Source of the DNA: Pseudomonas sp. ICMP22404
GTDB lineage: Bacteria > Pseudomonadota > Gammaproteobacteria > Pseudomonadales > Pseudomonadaceae
Direction: 5' to 3'
Assembly (NCBI RefSeq): GCF_006227205.1
Contig: NZ_VCNG01000011.1
Location: 186,001 to 250,000, forward strand
DNA: 64,000 nt
The translations under genes were made by a program, and so were the position numbers. The notes under the pieces were generated by a model. It did no database searches. It was not told the DNA's origin and saw only the letters and a list, made by a program, of their open reading frames with translations. How positions within the stretch are numbered: position 1 is the stretch's first letter; every line of letters starts with the position of its first letter. Shown in pieces: positions 35,879-44,285 of this stretch.

Positions 35879-35907
35879 CAGGTGGCTTGCCAAACAAAAA
35901 TCAAGGC

Positions 35908-35921
35908 ACTAAGGTAGCGCT
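35908..35921. promoter_or_regulatory. GntR operator 1
   Basis: ACTAAGGTAGCGCT fits exactly the AC-N-AAG-N-TAGCGCT pattern reported for Pseudomonas GntR. It is 30 bases upstream of gntR, so autorepression is plausible. Confidence 0.72.
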
Positions 35922-36058
35922 GTCTCGACGCGGCTGCAAATGCGCGAGTGGGGTTTGCCTGAATCCCATCCGTTGGTGTCGTGAACGAAAAATGCTGCAA
36001 CCACAAAAATGACAAGAAGGCGTCGGCAACTTCTGCTTTTGCTGCGGTGTCATAACTG

Positions 36059-36072
36059 GCAAAGGTAGCGCT
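36059..36072. promoter_or_regulatory. GntR operator 2
   Basis: GCAAAGGTAGCGCT differs by one base from AC-N-AAG-N-TAGCGCT and lies 22 bases before gntK. Confidence 0.68.
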
Positions 36073-36093
36073 GTCTGCGCGCTGAGGTGTTAC

Positions 36094-36627
36094 ATGAACA
36101 ATCCCATCACCGCCCTGGTCATCATGGGCGTTGCCGGTTGCGGCAAGACTTGCGTCAGCCAGGCCCTGTGCCAACTGAGCGGCGCCACCGCCATCGAAGG
36201 CGACACATTCCACCCCGCGGCCAACATCCAGAAGATGAGCGCCGGTATTCCCCTGAACGACGACGACCGTGCCGGCTGGCTAGACAGCCTGTGCGATGAG
36301 TTGCGCCGCATCGACGCCAAGGGCGAGCGTCCGGTGTTGACCTGCTCGGCCCTCAAGCACAGTTATCGCGAGCGTCTGCGCAGCGCCTTGCCTGGCCTGG
36401 GTTTCGTGTTCCTGGAACTGACGCCCGAAGTGGCGGCCGACCGTGTGTCCCATCGCCCCGGCCATTTCATGCCGTCGACGTTGATCGACAGTCAGTTCGC
36501 CACCCTTGAATCCCCCGTCGGCGAACCTCTGGTCCTGGCCCTGGATGCGTCCAGCCACGGCGTCGATGAGCTGGCTCGCCAGGCTTACACCTGGTGGTTG
36601 GAACACGGTTTGAAGCTGGCCAGTTGA
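36094..36627 (+). CDS. gntK: Gluconokinase
   Basis: The 177-residue kinase phosphorylates gluconate to 6-phosphogluconate with ATP. The P-loop GVAGCGKT is at residues 12-19. The lid and substrate segment EGDTFHPAANIQKMSAGIPL is near residue 34. It feeds the same intermediate that Edd uses, so it joins the gluconate branch to the Entner-Doudoroff pathway. It is followed after 92 bases by the symporter gene. Confidence 0.95.
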   Translation: MNNPITALVIMGVAGCGKTCVSQALCQLSGATAIEGDTFHPAANIQKMSAGIPLNDDDRAGWLDSLCDELRRIDAKGERPVLTCSALKHSYRERLRSALPGLGFVFLELTPEVAADRVSHRPGHFMPSTLIDSQFATLESPVGEPLVLALDASSHGVDELARQAYTWWLEHGLKLAS

Positions 36628-36646
36628 ACTCGATCATTTTTGCGTC

Positions 36647-36660
36647 AGAAAGATAGCGCT
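36647..36660. promoter_or_regulatory. GntR operator 3
   Basis: AGAAAGATAGCGCT retains the AAG-N-TAGCGCT core and lies 60 bases before the symporter gene. Three copies frame the module: one by gntR, one by gntK, one by gntP. Confidence 0.65.
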
Positions 36661-36688
36661 GTCCCGACGGCTTACAAATAACTGCTTC

Positions 36689-36703
36689 AATAACAACAAC
36701 AAA
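36689..36703 (+). promoter_or_regulatory. Crc/Hfq-type motif before gntP
   Basis: AATAACAACAACAAA holds overlapping AAYAAYAA motifs and is directly followed by the CAGGAG ribosome binding site. Confidence 0.55.
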
Positions 36704-36719
36704 TCAGGAGACACCCCTC

Positions 36720-38072
36720 ATGTTTGGCATGTCCCACGAGACGTTCCTACTGCTCGATGCAGTGGTCACGGTGATCGGACTCATCCTCCTCATCACCCAG
36801 TTCAAATTCCACCCGTTCATTGCCCTGACCATCGCGGCCGCGTTTCTCGGCCTGACGTCGGGCATGCCGATCGGCACCATCATCAAGGCCTTCCAGGATG
36901 GTTTCGGCGGCGTGCTGGGCTTTGTCGGGATCATCCTGGCCCTGGGCACCATGCTCGGTAAGATGATGGCCGAGTCGGGCGGGGCGGATCAGATCGCCCA
37001 GACCTTGATCCGCGCCTTCGGTAAGGACAAAGTGCAGTGGGCCATGATGTTCGCCGCGTTCCTGGTGGGGATCCCGCTGTTCTTCGAAATCGGTTTCGTG
37101 CTGCTGATCCCGCTGGTGTTCATCGTGGCGCGCCGCACCGGCGTGTCGATCATCAAGATCGGTATCCCGCTGCTCGCCGGCCTGTCCGCGGTGCACGGCC
37201 TGGTGCCGCCACACCCGGGCCCGCTGCTGGCCATCGGCGTGTTCGGTGCCGACATCGGCAAGACCATTCTCTATGGCCTGATCGTAGCCTTGCCGACCGC
37301 CATCATTGCCGGTCCGATTTTCGGTACGTTCATCGCCAAGCACATCCCTGGCCACGCCAATCAGGAGCTGGTCGATCAATTGGCCCGTGAGCCCGAGGCC
37401 AAGGAACTGCCGAGCTTCGGCATCACCCTGGTCACCGTGCTGCTGCCAGTGTTCCTGATGCTGCTCAAGACCTTTGCCGACGTGGTGCTGCCGGACGGCA
37501 ACATCTTCCGCACCTTCATGGACCTGATCGGTCACCCGATCTCGGCACTGCTGCTGGCCTTGCTGCTGTCGCTGTACACCTTCGGCCATCGCCAGGGCAT
37601 CGGTTCCAACCAGATCCTGAAGTTGCTCGACGCGAGCCTGGCGCCGACTGCCGCGATCATCCTGATCATCGGTGCCGGTGGTGGCTTCAAGCAGATGCTG
37701 GTGACCAGCGGCGTGGGTGACGTGATCGGCCATATGGCCGTGAGTGCGCAGATTTCGCCGATCCTGCTGGCCTGGCTGGTCGCAGCGGTGATTCGTATCG
37801 CCACCGGCTCGGCCACCGTCGCCACCATCACTGGCGCAGGCATCGTGGTTCCGGTGGTAGGGATGATTCCAGGTGTGAACCGTGAGCTACTGGTGCTAGC
37901 CACCGGCGCCGGTTCGTTGATTCTGTCTCACGTCAATGATGCGGGCTTCTGGCTGGTCAAGCAGTACTTCAACATGACCGTGGCCGAAACCTTCAAGACC
38001 TGGACGGCGATGGAAACCATCCTGTCGGTGGTGGGGTTGGGCTTCATCCTGTTGCTGTCGCTGGTGGTCTAA
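36720..38072 (+). CDS. gntP: Gluconate:H+ symporter (GntP family)
   Basis: This 450-residue permease imports gluconate across the inner membrane. It contains about 12 hydrophobic segments, beginning LLLDAVVTVIGLILLITQF. Family landmarks include HGLVPPHPGPLLAIGVFGAD near residue 160 and a C-terminal ATGAGSLILSHVNDAGFW. It follows gntK and shares the gntR operator set. The name gntT or gnuT is also used for this gene in Pseudomonas. Confidence 0.93.
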   Translation: MFGMSHETFLLLDAVVTVIGLILLITQFKFHPFIALTIAAAFLGLTSGMPIGTIIKAFQDGFGGVLGFVGIILALGTMLGKMMAESGGADQIAQTLIRAFGKDKVQWAMMFAAFLVGIPLFFEIGFVLLIPLVFIVARRTGVSIIKIGIPLLAGLSAVHGLVPPHPGPLLAIGVFGADIGKTILYGLIVALPTAIIAGPIFGTFIAKHIPGHANQELVDQLAREPEAKELPSFGITLVTVLLPVFLMLLKTFADVVLPDGNIFRTFMDLIGHPISALLLALLLSLYTFGHRQGIGSNQILKLLDASLAPTAAIILIIGAGGGFKQMLVTSGVGDVIGHMAVSAQISPILLAWLVAAVIRIATGSATVATITGAGIVVPVVGMIPGVNRELLVLATGAGSLILSHVNDAGFWLVKQYFNMTVAETFKTWTAMETILSVVGLGFILLLSLVV

Positions 38073-38090
38073 AGACCCAGCACAAACAAC

Positions 38091-38178
38091 TGTGGGAGCG
38101 AGCCTGCTCGCGATGGCGGTATGTCAGAAGCATCCATGCAACTGACCCACCGCTATCGCGAGCAGGCTCGCTCCCACA
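38091..38178. repeat. Paired REP element
   Basis: TGTGGGAGCGAGCCTGCTCG and an exact inverted copy ending GCTCGCTCCCACA lie between the convergent gntP and alaC genes. Confidence 0.9.
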
Positions 38179-38189
38179 TTGGGCTTGTA

Positions 38190-39407
38190 TCAGGCGTTGG
38201 TCTTGCCGACCAACCCATCCGCCCGGAACATCGCCCGGATCCCACGCACAGCCTGGCGGATCCGGTCCTGGTTCTCGATCAGCGCAAAGCGCACATGATC
38301 ATCCCCATATTCGCCGAAGCCCACGCCCGGTGAGACGCAGACCTTGGCTTCGGCCAGCAGCTTCTTGGCAAACTCCAGCGAGCCCAGGTGGGCATAGGCT
38401 TCGGGAATCTTGGCCCAGACGTACATCGACGCCTTGGGGTTCTCCACCATCCAACCCAGTTCATGCAGGCCCTTGACCAACACATTGCGGCGCTGGCGGT
38501 ACTGCTCGGCGATGTCGCGCACGCATTGTTGGTCGCCTTCCAGCGCGGCGATGGCGGCCACCTGCAAGGGCGTGAAGGTGCCGTAGTCGTGGTAGCTCTT
38601 GATCCGTGCCAGGGCGCTGACCAGTTCCGGGTTGCCGACCATGAAGCCAATGCGCCAGCCGGCCATGTTGTAACTCTTGGACAGGGTGAAGAACTCCACC
38701 GCAATGTCTTTTGCGCCGGGCACCTGCATGATCGATGGCGCTTTCCAGCCGTCGTAGACGATGTCGGCGTAGGCCAGGTCGTGGATCACCAGCACATCGT
38801 ACTGCTTGGCCAGGGCGATGACCCGTTCGAAGAAATCCAGTTCCACGCACTGGGCGGTGGGGTTGGACGGGAAGCCCAGGATCATCATCTTCGGCTTGGG
38901 AATCGAACCTCGAATGGCCCGCTCCAGTTCGTCGAAGAAATCCACGCCCGGTATCAGCGGCACCGAGCGCACCTGGGCGCCGGCGATCACTGCGCCGTAA
39001 ATATGGATCGGGTAGCTGGGGTTGGGCACCAGTACCGTGTCGCCCTGGTCCAGGGTCGCCAGCATCAGGTGGGCCAGGCCTTCCTTGGAGCCGATGGTGA
39101 CGATGGCTTCGCTTTCAGGGTCGATGTCCACCTCGTAGCGGTCCTTGTACCAGCGCGAAATGGCGCGGCGCAGGCGCGGGATGCCTTTGGAGGTGGAGTA
39201 TCCATGGGTGTCTTCACGCTGGGCGACGGTGACCAGTTTTTCCACGATGTGTGGGGGCGTGGCGCCGTCGGGGTTACCCATGCTCAAGTCGATGATGTCT
39301 TCGCCGCGCCGACGCGCAGCCATCTTCAGCTCGGCAGTGATATTGAATACGTAAGGGGGGAGTCGATCGATGCGCGCAAAGCGGCGCGGCGAACCTTGTT
39401 CGGCCAT
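38190..39407 (-). CDS. alaC: AlaC-type PLP aminotransferase
   Basis: This 405-residue class I/II aminotransferase has DLSMGNPDGATPP near residue 40. The PLP lysine sits in FFTLSKSYNMAGWRIGFMVG near residue 240. It resembles AlaC, which makes alanine from pyruvate and glutamate; LL-diaminopimelate aminotransferase is an alternative. The chosen start MAEQGSPRRF at 39407 removes a non-conserved 38-residue extension. It is a single gene after gntP. Confidence 0.87.
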   Translation of the reverse strand: MAEQGSPRRFARIDRLPPYVFNITAELKMAARRRGEDIIDLSMGNPDGATPPHIVEKLVTVAQREDTHGYSTSKGIPRLRRAISRWYKDRYEVDIDPESEAIVTIGSKEGLAHLMLATLDQGDTVLVPNPSYPIHIYGAVIAGAQVRSVPLIPGVDFFDELERAIRGSIPKPKMMILGFPSNPTAQCVELDFFERVIALAKQYDVLVIHDLAYADIVYDGWKAPSIMQVPGAKDIAVEFFTLSKSYNMAGWRIGFMVGNPELVSALARIKSYHDYGTFTPLQVAAIAALEGDQQCVRDIAEQYRQRRNVLVKGLHELGWMVENPKASMYVWAKIPEAYAHLGSLEFAKKLLAEAKVCVSPGVGFGEYGDDHVRFALIENQDRIRQAVRGIRAMFRADGLVGKTNA

Positions 39408-39604
39408 TGTTGCCTCGAGATACGTGAGCGCCCGGAACCGTCCGAGCGACGTTGGCCACTGCGGTGGCCTGCGGCGCAAGATAATGGCCGCCATGGCCGC
39501 TTGTCCAGTGGCGGCCCACAACTATTTTCGACGACACTGTCGACCCGTCCGTGGAATGCGTGCGGACTGCTCAATTCGCCATACCCAACCCGAACGGAAT
39601 GATG

Positions 39605-40267
39605 ATGGAATTTTCCAGCGGTTTTTTGCTGAGTCTCTCCCTGTGCCTGGACATTGGCGTCGCCAATATCGCGATGATCACGCTTGCCATGCAACGTGGT
39701 TATTTCCAGGGCTTTGCCCTGGGCCTGGGCACCTGCGTGGGCGACTTGGTCTATGCGGTGCTGGCCCTGGCCGGCATGACGGTGTTGCTGCAATACGAAG
39801 CGGTGCGCTGGGTGCTATGGATCGGCGGTTCGGTGCTGTTGCTGTATTTCGCGGCGAAAATGGTCCATTCGGCGATTTATCACGGCGCAGTGCTGGAACA
39901 GGCGGGTGAGGCGCGGGGCAACTCCTCTGGCCAGGAATTTCTGCGCGGGATCTTCCTGGCCATGTCGTCGCCCAGTGCCATTCTCTGGTTCGCGGCCGTG
40001 GGCGGTACGCTCATCGCCCGCTCAGGAGGTGGCACTGTGCTCAGCTCGATACTTTTCCTCGGTGGTTTCCTCTGCGCCGGGCTGCTGTGGAGTGCCGGCC
40101 TGTGCCTGGCGGCGACCCAGGGCGGAAAATTATTGGGGGATAAATTGCTGCGTTATTCCTATTGGGCATCCGCTGCGATCTTCTGTTATTTCGCTGTTTA
40201 CGTGATCGTTTCTGGCTACAACGAGTTTGTAGGGGCCTCTGTAGCGACGCTGGTTCCCGCGGCCTGA
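39605..40267 (+). CDS. LysE-family exporter
   Basis: This 220-residue membrane protein has about six segments, with the start motif MEFSSGFLLSLSLCLDIGVAN and LGLGTCVGDLVYAVLALAG near residue 40, typical of LysE/RhtB amino acid exporters. Three consecutive in-frame ATG codons (39599, 39602, 39605) offer alternative starts. The exported amino acid is not known. The gene is divergent from alaC. Confidence 0.86.
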   Translation: MEFSSGFLLSLSLCLDIGVANIAMITLAMQRGYFQGFALGLGTCVGDLVYAVLALAGMTVLLQYEAVRWVLWIGGSVLLLYFAAKMVHSAIYHGAVLEQAGEARGNSSGQEFLRGIFLAMSSPSAILWFAAVGGTLIARSGGGTVLSSILFLGGFLCAGLLWSAGLCLAATQGGKLLGDKLLRYSYWASAAIFCYFAVYVIVSGYNEFVGASVATLVPAA

Positions 40268-40346
40268 TAAGCGAAACGGCCCTGGCATTCATGGTTTGGC
40301 TTCTATACTGCCAAACCCGACCTCATGTTTTGCGGAGTGTTGACGC

Positions 40347-40832
40347 ATGGAAAAGCCCCAACGCGATTACACAGCCGAGCCACGCTTCGAACACGGAAAC
40401 TTTCATCTTATCGCCGGTTTTGGCGGCCGTTTTACCCAGGAAACCGCCCAGGGTATCCCCCTGCTCTGGGAAAAGTTTTTGCCCTGGCTCGGTAACGTGC
40501 CAGGGCAGAAAAGCGAAGTTACCTACGGTGTGTGTTGCAACCCGGACGGGAACGGCGGATTCGAATACATCGCCGGGGTGGAGATCAGTCGACTCGACGA
40601 TCTGCCGGAACAGTACCGCTGGATCGAAATCCAGCCCGCTCACTATGCGGTGTTCGAACACCATGGGCCATTGAAGAGCCTGCAGGACACCTTTCACTAC
40701 ATCTGGAATGTCTGGTTGCCCCAATCGGGTCACGAAGCGGCGGACGCTCCGGAGTTCGAGCGCTACAGCGAAGACTTCAACCCCAAGACCAACGAAGGAA
40801 CTCTGGAGATCTGGATACCGCTCAAAAGCTAG
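40347..40832 (+). CDS. GyrI-like/AraC effector-binding domain protein
   Basis: This 161-residue stand-alone small-molecule-binding protein resembles the GyrI/SOUL-like effector-binding domains of AraC regulators. A duplicated beta-alpha-beta2 fold is suggested by YIAGVEISRLDDLPEQYRWI and PAHYAVFEHHGPLKSLQDTF near residue 96. It has no DNA-binding domain, so it may sequester or sense a toxic compound. It is a single gene without a clear operon partner. Confidence 0.83.
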   Translation: MEKPQRDYTAEPRFEHGNFHLIAGFGGRFTQETAQGIPLLWEKFLPWLGNVPGQKSEVTYGVCCNPDGNGGFEYIAGVEISRLDDLPEQYRWIEIQPAHYAVFEHHGPLKSLQDTFHYIWNVWLPQSGHEAADAPEFERYSEDFNPKTNEGTLEIWIPLKS

Positions 40833-40862
40833 TGGCCTGTACGGTTAATTCGAGTACTCAAA

Positions 40863-41378
40863 TTAGCCACACAGGCCACTAGGGCCCTGGAACATCAAGC
40901 CCATCCGCCGCTCATAACCGATGCGGCCCTTGTAGGCTTCGCCACAGTCGATCCAGCCCATTTGGGTGTACAGGCCAATAGCCGATTCGTTATCGGCATC
41001 GACCGCGAGCTCCAACCCCCTGATTTCCGGCCAGGCCGCACGCGCCACTGCGGGCAGTGCTTGCAGGCAGGCCCTGCCGTGACCCTTGCCCTGGGCCCGG
41101 CGATCGACCTGCAGGGCATGCAGGGTTGCGCTGTGCTCATCGGCCCAGGCGGGCAACATGGGCGGACGCTTGAGCAGCAGGAACGCCACCGGCGCGCCGT
41201 CGACCAGCAACGCGAAACCCTTGACCCCCGGGCAGGGCCGGGACAGCAACATGTGCAGTGCACCGTGGATATCGCCGGAGAACCGGATCTGTTCGGGAAG
41301 GAGCTCGATGGCTTCCACCTGTTGGCGCTGGGCAGCGCTCAGATTTTCATAGTCGACAAGTTGAGCAGTCACAGTCAC
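40863..41378 (-). CDS. GNAT-family acetyltransferase
   Basis: This 171-residue acetyltransferase has the acetyl-CoA site VDRRAQGKGHGRACLQAL near residue 92 and a C-terminal SAIGLYTQMGWIDCG motif. The substrate is unknown. It is convergent with the effector-binding gene and divergent from the NTF2-like gene of the ECF42 module. Confidence 0.85.
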   Translation of the reverse strand: MTVTAQLVDYENLSAAQRQQVEAIELLPEQIRFSGDIHGALHMLLSRPCPGVKGFALLVDGAPVAFLLLKRPPMLPAWADEHSATLHALQVDRRAQGKGHGRACLQALPAVARAAWPEIRGLELAVDADNESAIGLYTQMGWIDCGEAYKGRIGYERRMGLMFQGPSGLCG

Positions 41379-41449
41379 GTCCGTTGTTTGTCTGCAGGAT
41401 GGAGCGCAATTCTAGCGAATTTTCTTCCTTGAATTATTTTCATCCGAGA

Positions 41450-41476
41450 TGTCGATTCGCCGTCTCCCCAAACGAC
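41450..41476 (+). promoter_or_regulatory. Candidate ECF42 promoter
   Basis: TGTCGA at 41,450-41,455 and CGAC at 41,473-41,476 are 17 bases apart. This is the layout reported for ECF42 targets (TGTCGA at -35, CGA-type at -10). It lies 37 bases before the NTF2-like gene. The sigma gene of this group is 1.4 kb downstream in the same direction. Confidence 0.6.
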
Positions 41477-41512
41477 AAAGGGTGTCTTCAACAAAAACTG
41501 TGGAGAATCACC

Positions 41513-41947
41513 ATGAACACCCAAGCCACCGAAACCGAAATCCAGGCCCTGATCGATACCTATCGTCAGGCCGTCATGGCCAAGGACGTTGAAAAAGTCA
41601 TGGCGCTCTATGCCGACGACATCGTCTCGTTCGACGCCATCCAGGCCCTGCAATTCAAGGGCAAGGTCGCCTATCGCGCCCATTGGCAGGCCTGCATGGA
41701 AATGTGCCCCGGCCCGCACAAGTTCGACTTCCACCAGGTCAAGATCAACGTGGCGGACAGCATCGCTTTCGCCCATTGGCTGGCCTATTGCGGTGGCACC
41801 AACGACAAGGGCGAAGAACAGGCGTGCTGGATGCGAGTGACGGCCTGCTACCAACGTGTGGCGGGACAGTGGAAGATCGTCCATGAACATTGGTCGGCGC
41901 CGTTCGATCCGATGGCGGGCACGGCGATCTTCGATCTTCAGCCCTGA
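41513..41947 (+). CDS. NTF2-like (SnoaL-fold) protein
   Basis: This 144-residue protein of the NTF2/SnoaL superfamily starts TETEIQALIDTYRQAVMAKD and has ALYADDIVSFDAIQALQFKG near residue 33. The last part (EHWSAPFDPMAG) completes the cone-like pocket. Such folds bind small hydrophobic ligands. The exact role is unknown. It leads the sigma factor module and is preceded by a candidate ECF42 promoter. The ATG at 41513 follows TGGAGAAT. Confidence 0.82.
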   Translation: MNTQATETEIQALIDTYRQAVMAKDVEKVMALYADDIVSFDAIQALQFKGKVAYRAHWQACMEMCPGPHKFDFHQVKINVADSIAFAHWLAYCGGTNDKGEEQACWMRVTACYQRVAGQWKIVHEHWSAPFDPMAGTAIFDLQP

Positions 41948-42014
41948 TCGTCGGTTTTTTCGCCGCCGCGTCCTTCTACCGTCATAGTTGATCCGTTCGA
42001 TCCCGGAGTTTTCC

Positions 42015-42359
42015 ATGAAGTACTTATGCCTGGTGTATAGCAACGAACAAACGCTGCACAGCTCGCCCGACAGCCCGGAGGACGCCGAGTGCATGGCCTA
42101 CGCCGAGTCGATCCAGGGCAGCGGGCGGATGATCGCCGCCGAGGCCCTGGAGTCGGTGCAGACCGCGACCACCGTGCGCATGCGCGGCGGCAAGCTGTCG
42201 ATCACCGACGGACCGTTCGCCGAGACCAAGGAACAACTGGCGGGTTTCTACCTGATCGACGCCAAGGACTTGAACGAGGCCATCCAGGTCGCCGGCAACA
42301 TCCCGGCGGCCCGGGTCGGTTGTGTCGAAGTCCGACCGGTGCGCCAATTGAACCCCTGA
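42015..42359 (+). CDS. YciI/DGPF-domain protein
   Basis: This 114-residue YCII-related protein has the hallmark DGPF motif (ITDGPFAETKEQLAGFYLID) near residue 57 and an N-terminal MKYLCLVYSNEQ strand. DGPF genes are the known neighbours and targets of ECF42 sigma factors. The start is the ATG at 42015 behind CCGGAGTTT. The molecular function is unknown. It is followed after 27 bases by the SRPBCC gene. Confidence 0.9.
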   Translation: MKYLCLVYSNEQTLHSSPDSPEDAECMAYAESIQGSGRMIAAEALESVQTATTVRMRGGKLSITDGPFAETKEQLAGFYLIDAKDLNEAIQVAGNIPAARVGCVEVRPVRQLNP

Positions 42360-42386
42360 ACAACAATCACAAACAGGATTCGATTC

Positions 42387-42863
42387 ATGAACCTCACACC
42401 TGCTGCTTTCGAGTTGTCCATCAGTCGGCTGATCGATGCCCCGCGCCAGAAGATCTTCCGAGCCTGGACCGAGCCTGCCCTGCTGGTCCAGTGGTGGGGG
42501 CCCCACGGCATGACCACGCCGGAATGCGAAATGGACCTGTGGGTAGGCGGTCAGTTTCGCACCCTGATGCGTGCGCCTGACGGCAGCGAATACCCGACCA
42601 TGGGGGTGTTCCTGGAAATCGTCGCCCCCCGGCGGCTGGTGTTCACCGATGCGTTCGTGCCTGGCTGGGTACCCTCTGGCAAGGCCTTCATGACCGCCGA
42701 GGTGGTGCTTGAAGAGGAGGGCGGAAAAACTCGCTACACCGCCCGAGCCCTGCACTGGAGCGAAGAGGACCGGCAGGCCCACGAGGCCATGGGGTTCCAT
42801 GACGGCTGGGGCCAGAGCCTGGACCGGCTCGAAGCGTTGGTCACCCAAGGCATGCCCGACTGA
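42387..42863 (+). CDS. SRPBCC/AHSA1-domain protein
   Basis: This 158-residue START-like (AHSA1) protein begins ELSISRLIDAPRQKIFRAWTEPALLVQWW and contains GGQFRTLMRAPDGSEYPTMG near residue 55 and FHDGWGQSLDRLEALV at the C-terminus. The family binds hydrophobic ligands and is often next to ECF42 sigma genes. The last base of the stop codon overlaps the ATG of the sigma gene (TGATG). Confidence 0.88.
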   Translation: MNLTPAAFELSISRLIDAPRQKIFRAWTEPALLVQWWGPHGMTTPECEMDLWVGGQFRTLMRAPDGSEYPTMGVFLEIVAPRRLVFTDAFVPGWVPSGKAFMTAEVVLEEEGGKTRYTARALHWSEEDRQAHEAMGFHDGWGQSLDRLEALVTQGMPD

Positions 42864-44104
42864 TGTCGGCCGATGTGGTCAAGGCGCGGGTCGAGCAGGT
42901 CTATCGGCAAGACTCGCGGCGGATCCTGGCAACGCTGATTCGCTTGCTGGGGGATTTCGACCTGGCGGAGGAAGCCCTGCACGAAGCCTTCTTCATTGCG
43001 GTCGAGCGTTGGCAACGTGACGGTGTGCCGGACAACCCTAGGGCCTGGCTGGTGTCCGCCGGGCGCTTCAAGGCCATCGACAGTTTGCGCAGGCGAGCGC
43101 GCTTCGCGGCGTCCCAGCCAATGCTGATCGCCCAGCTCGAGGCGCTTGAACAGTCTGACTGGAGCGACGAAGACGTGGAAGACGATCGTCTGCGGCTGAT
43201 TTTCACCTGTTGCCATCCGGCCCTGGCGGCGGATGCCCAGGTGCCGTTGACGCTGCGGGAAGTCTGCGACCTGACCACCGAGGAAATCGCCCGTGCCTTC
43301 CTCGCCGCACCAGCCGCCATCGCCCAGCGTATCGTGCGGGCCAAGGCGAAGATTCGCGACGCGAAAATTCCCTACCAGGTCCCGTCCCGTCCGGAACTGC
43401 CCGAGCGCTTGGACAGTGTGCTGCGGGTGATCTACCTGGTGTTCAACGAAGGTTACTCGGCTTCGATGGGCGCCGAATTGACCCGAGAAGACCTGACCCG
43501 CGAAGCCATTCGCCTTGCACGGCTGCTGATGGAGTTGTTGCCTGAAGCCGAGGTCATGGGATTGTTGGCGCTGATGCTGTTGCACGAATCCCGGCGGACG
43601 GCGCGCACCTCGGACACTGGTGAGTTGGTGCTGCTGGATGAACAGGACCGCTCCTTGTGGAATGCACAACTGATTGCCGAAGGCTGCGGTTTGGTGGAAG
43701 CCGCGTTGAATACCCGCCGGTTTGGGCCTTATTGCCTGCAAGCGGCGATTGCCGCTGTTCACGCCGAAGCGCCTACCGCGCAGGAGACCGACTGGCCGCA
43801 AATCGTCGGGCTTTATGACGTGCTGCTGCGGGTCATGCCGTCACCGGTGATCGAACTCAATCGCGCTGTCGCTCTGGCCAAACGTGACGGGCCGGAGGCG
43901 GGATTGCGCCTGATCGAGGCGATCCTGGGGCGTGGCGACTTGCTTGACTATCATCTGGCTCACTCGGCACGGGCGGAATTCTGCCGGCAGTTGGGGCGAG
44001 TGGAAGAGGCGAGGGCGGCTTATCGGCGTGCGCTTGAATTGACACAGCAACTGCCGGAGCGACGGTTTCTTGAGGGGCGATTGGCGGAGTTGGCCAAGCA
44101 ATAA
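42863..44104 (+). CDS. ECF42-type RNA polymerase sigma factor with C-terminal extension
   Basis: This 413-residue sigma factor is twice the usual ECF length. Region 2 is at about residues 10-75 (LLGDFDLAEEALHEAFFIAV) and region 4 at about residues 130-175 (LTLREVCDLTTEEIARAFLA). A long C-terminal domain follows (RLDSVLRVIYLVFNEGYSAS at about residue 185, then TPR-like helices to the end). This build, together with the upstream DGPF gene, defines the ECF42 group, which has no classic anti-sigma factor. The extension is thought to regulate activity. The start overlaps the previous gene. Confidence 0.9.
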   Translation: MSADVVKARVEQVYRQDSRRILATLIRLLGDFDLAEEALHEAFFIAVERWQRDGVPDNPRAWLVSAGRFKAIDSLRRRARFAASQPMLIAQLEALEQSDWSDEDVEDDRLRLIFTCCHPALAADAQVPLTLREVCDLTTEEIARAFLAAPAAIAQRIVRAKAKIRDAKIPYQVPSRPELPERLDSVLRVIYLVFNEGYSASMGAELTREDLTREAIRLARLLMELLPEAEVMGLLALMLLHESRRTARTSDTGELVLLDEQDRSLWNAQLIAEGCGLVEAALNTRRFGPYCLQAAIAAVHAEAPTAQETDWPQIVGLYDVLLRVMPSPVIELNRAVALAKRDGPEAGLRLIEAILGRGDLLDYHLAHSARAEFCRQLGRVEEARAAYRRALELTQQLPERRFLEGRLAELAKQ

Positions 44105-44107
44105 ACC

Positions 44108-44196
44108 TGTGGGAGCGAGCCTGCTCGCGAAGGCGTCATGACATCCAGCATCTGCGTCGACTGACCCACCGCTTCGCGAGCAGGCTCGCTCCCACA
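44108..44196. repeat. Paired REP element
   Basis: TGTGGGAGCGAGCCTGCTCG and an inverted copy ending GCTCGCTCCCACAG lie after the ECF42 gene. A further half unit (TGTGGGAGCGGG) follows at 44,214. Confidence 0.87.
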
Positions 44197-44239
44197 GGGG
44201 ATCGCATTTCAAATGTGGGAGCGGGTTCTTCTGCCCATG

Positions 44240-44267
44240 AAAAAGGCGACCCGGAGGTCGCCTTTTT
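44240..44267. terminator. Bidirectional terminator between the ECF42 and imelysin genes
   Basis: AAAAAGGCGAC and GTCGCCTTTTT form an 11-bp stem. It ends the convergent ECF42 and imelysin messages. Confidence 0.88.
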
Positions 44268-44285
44268 CAGTCAGCCCAGCGTTGA

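Noticed and set aside
41948..42014. Second ECF42 promoter before the DGPF gene
   Set aside because: CGTCGG and CGTC occur, but the spacing (14 or 25) is wrong for an ECF promoter, so the DGPF gene is probably read from the upstream promoter.
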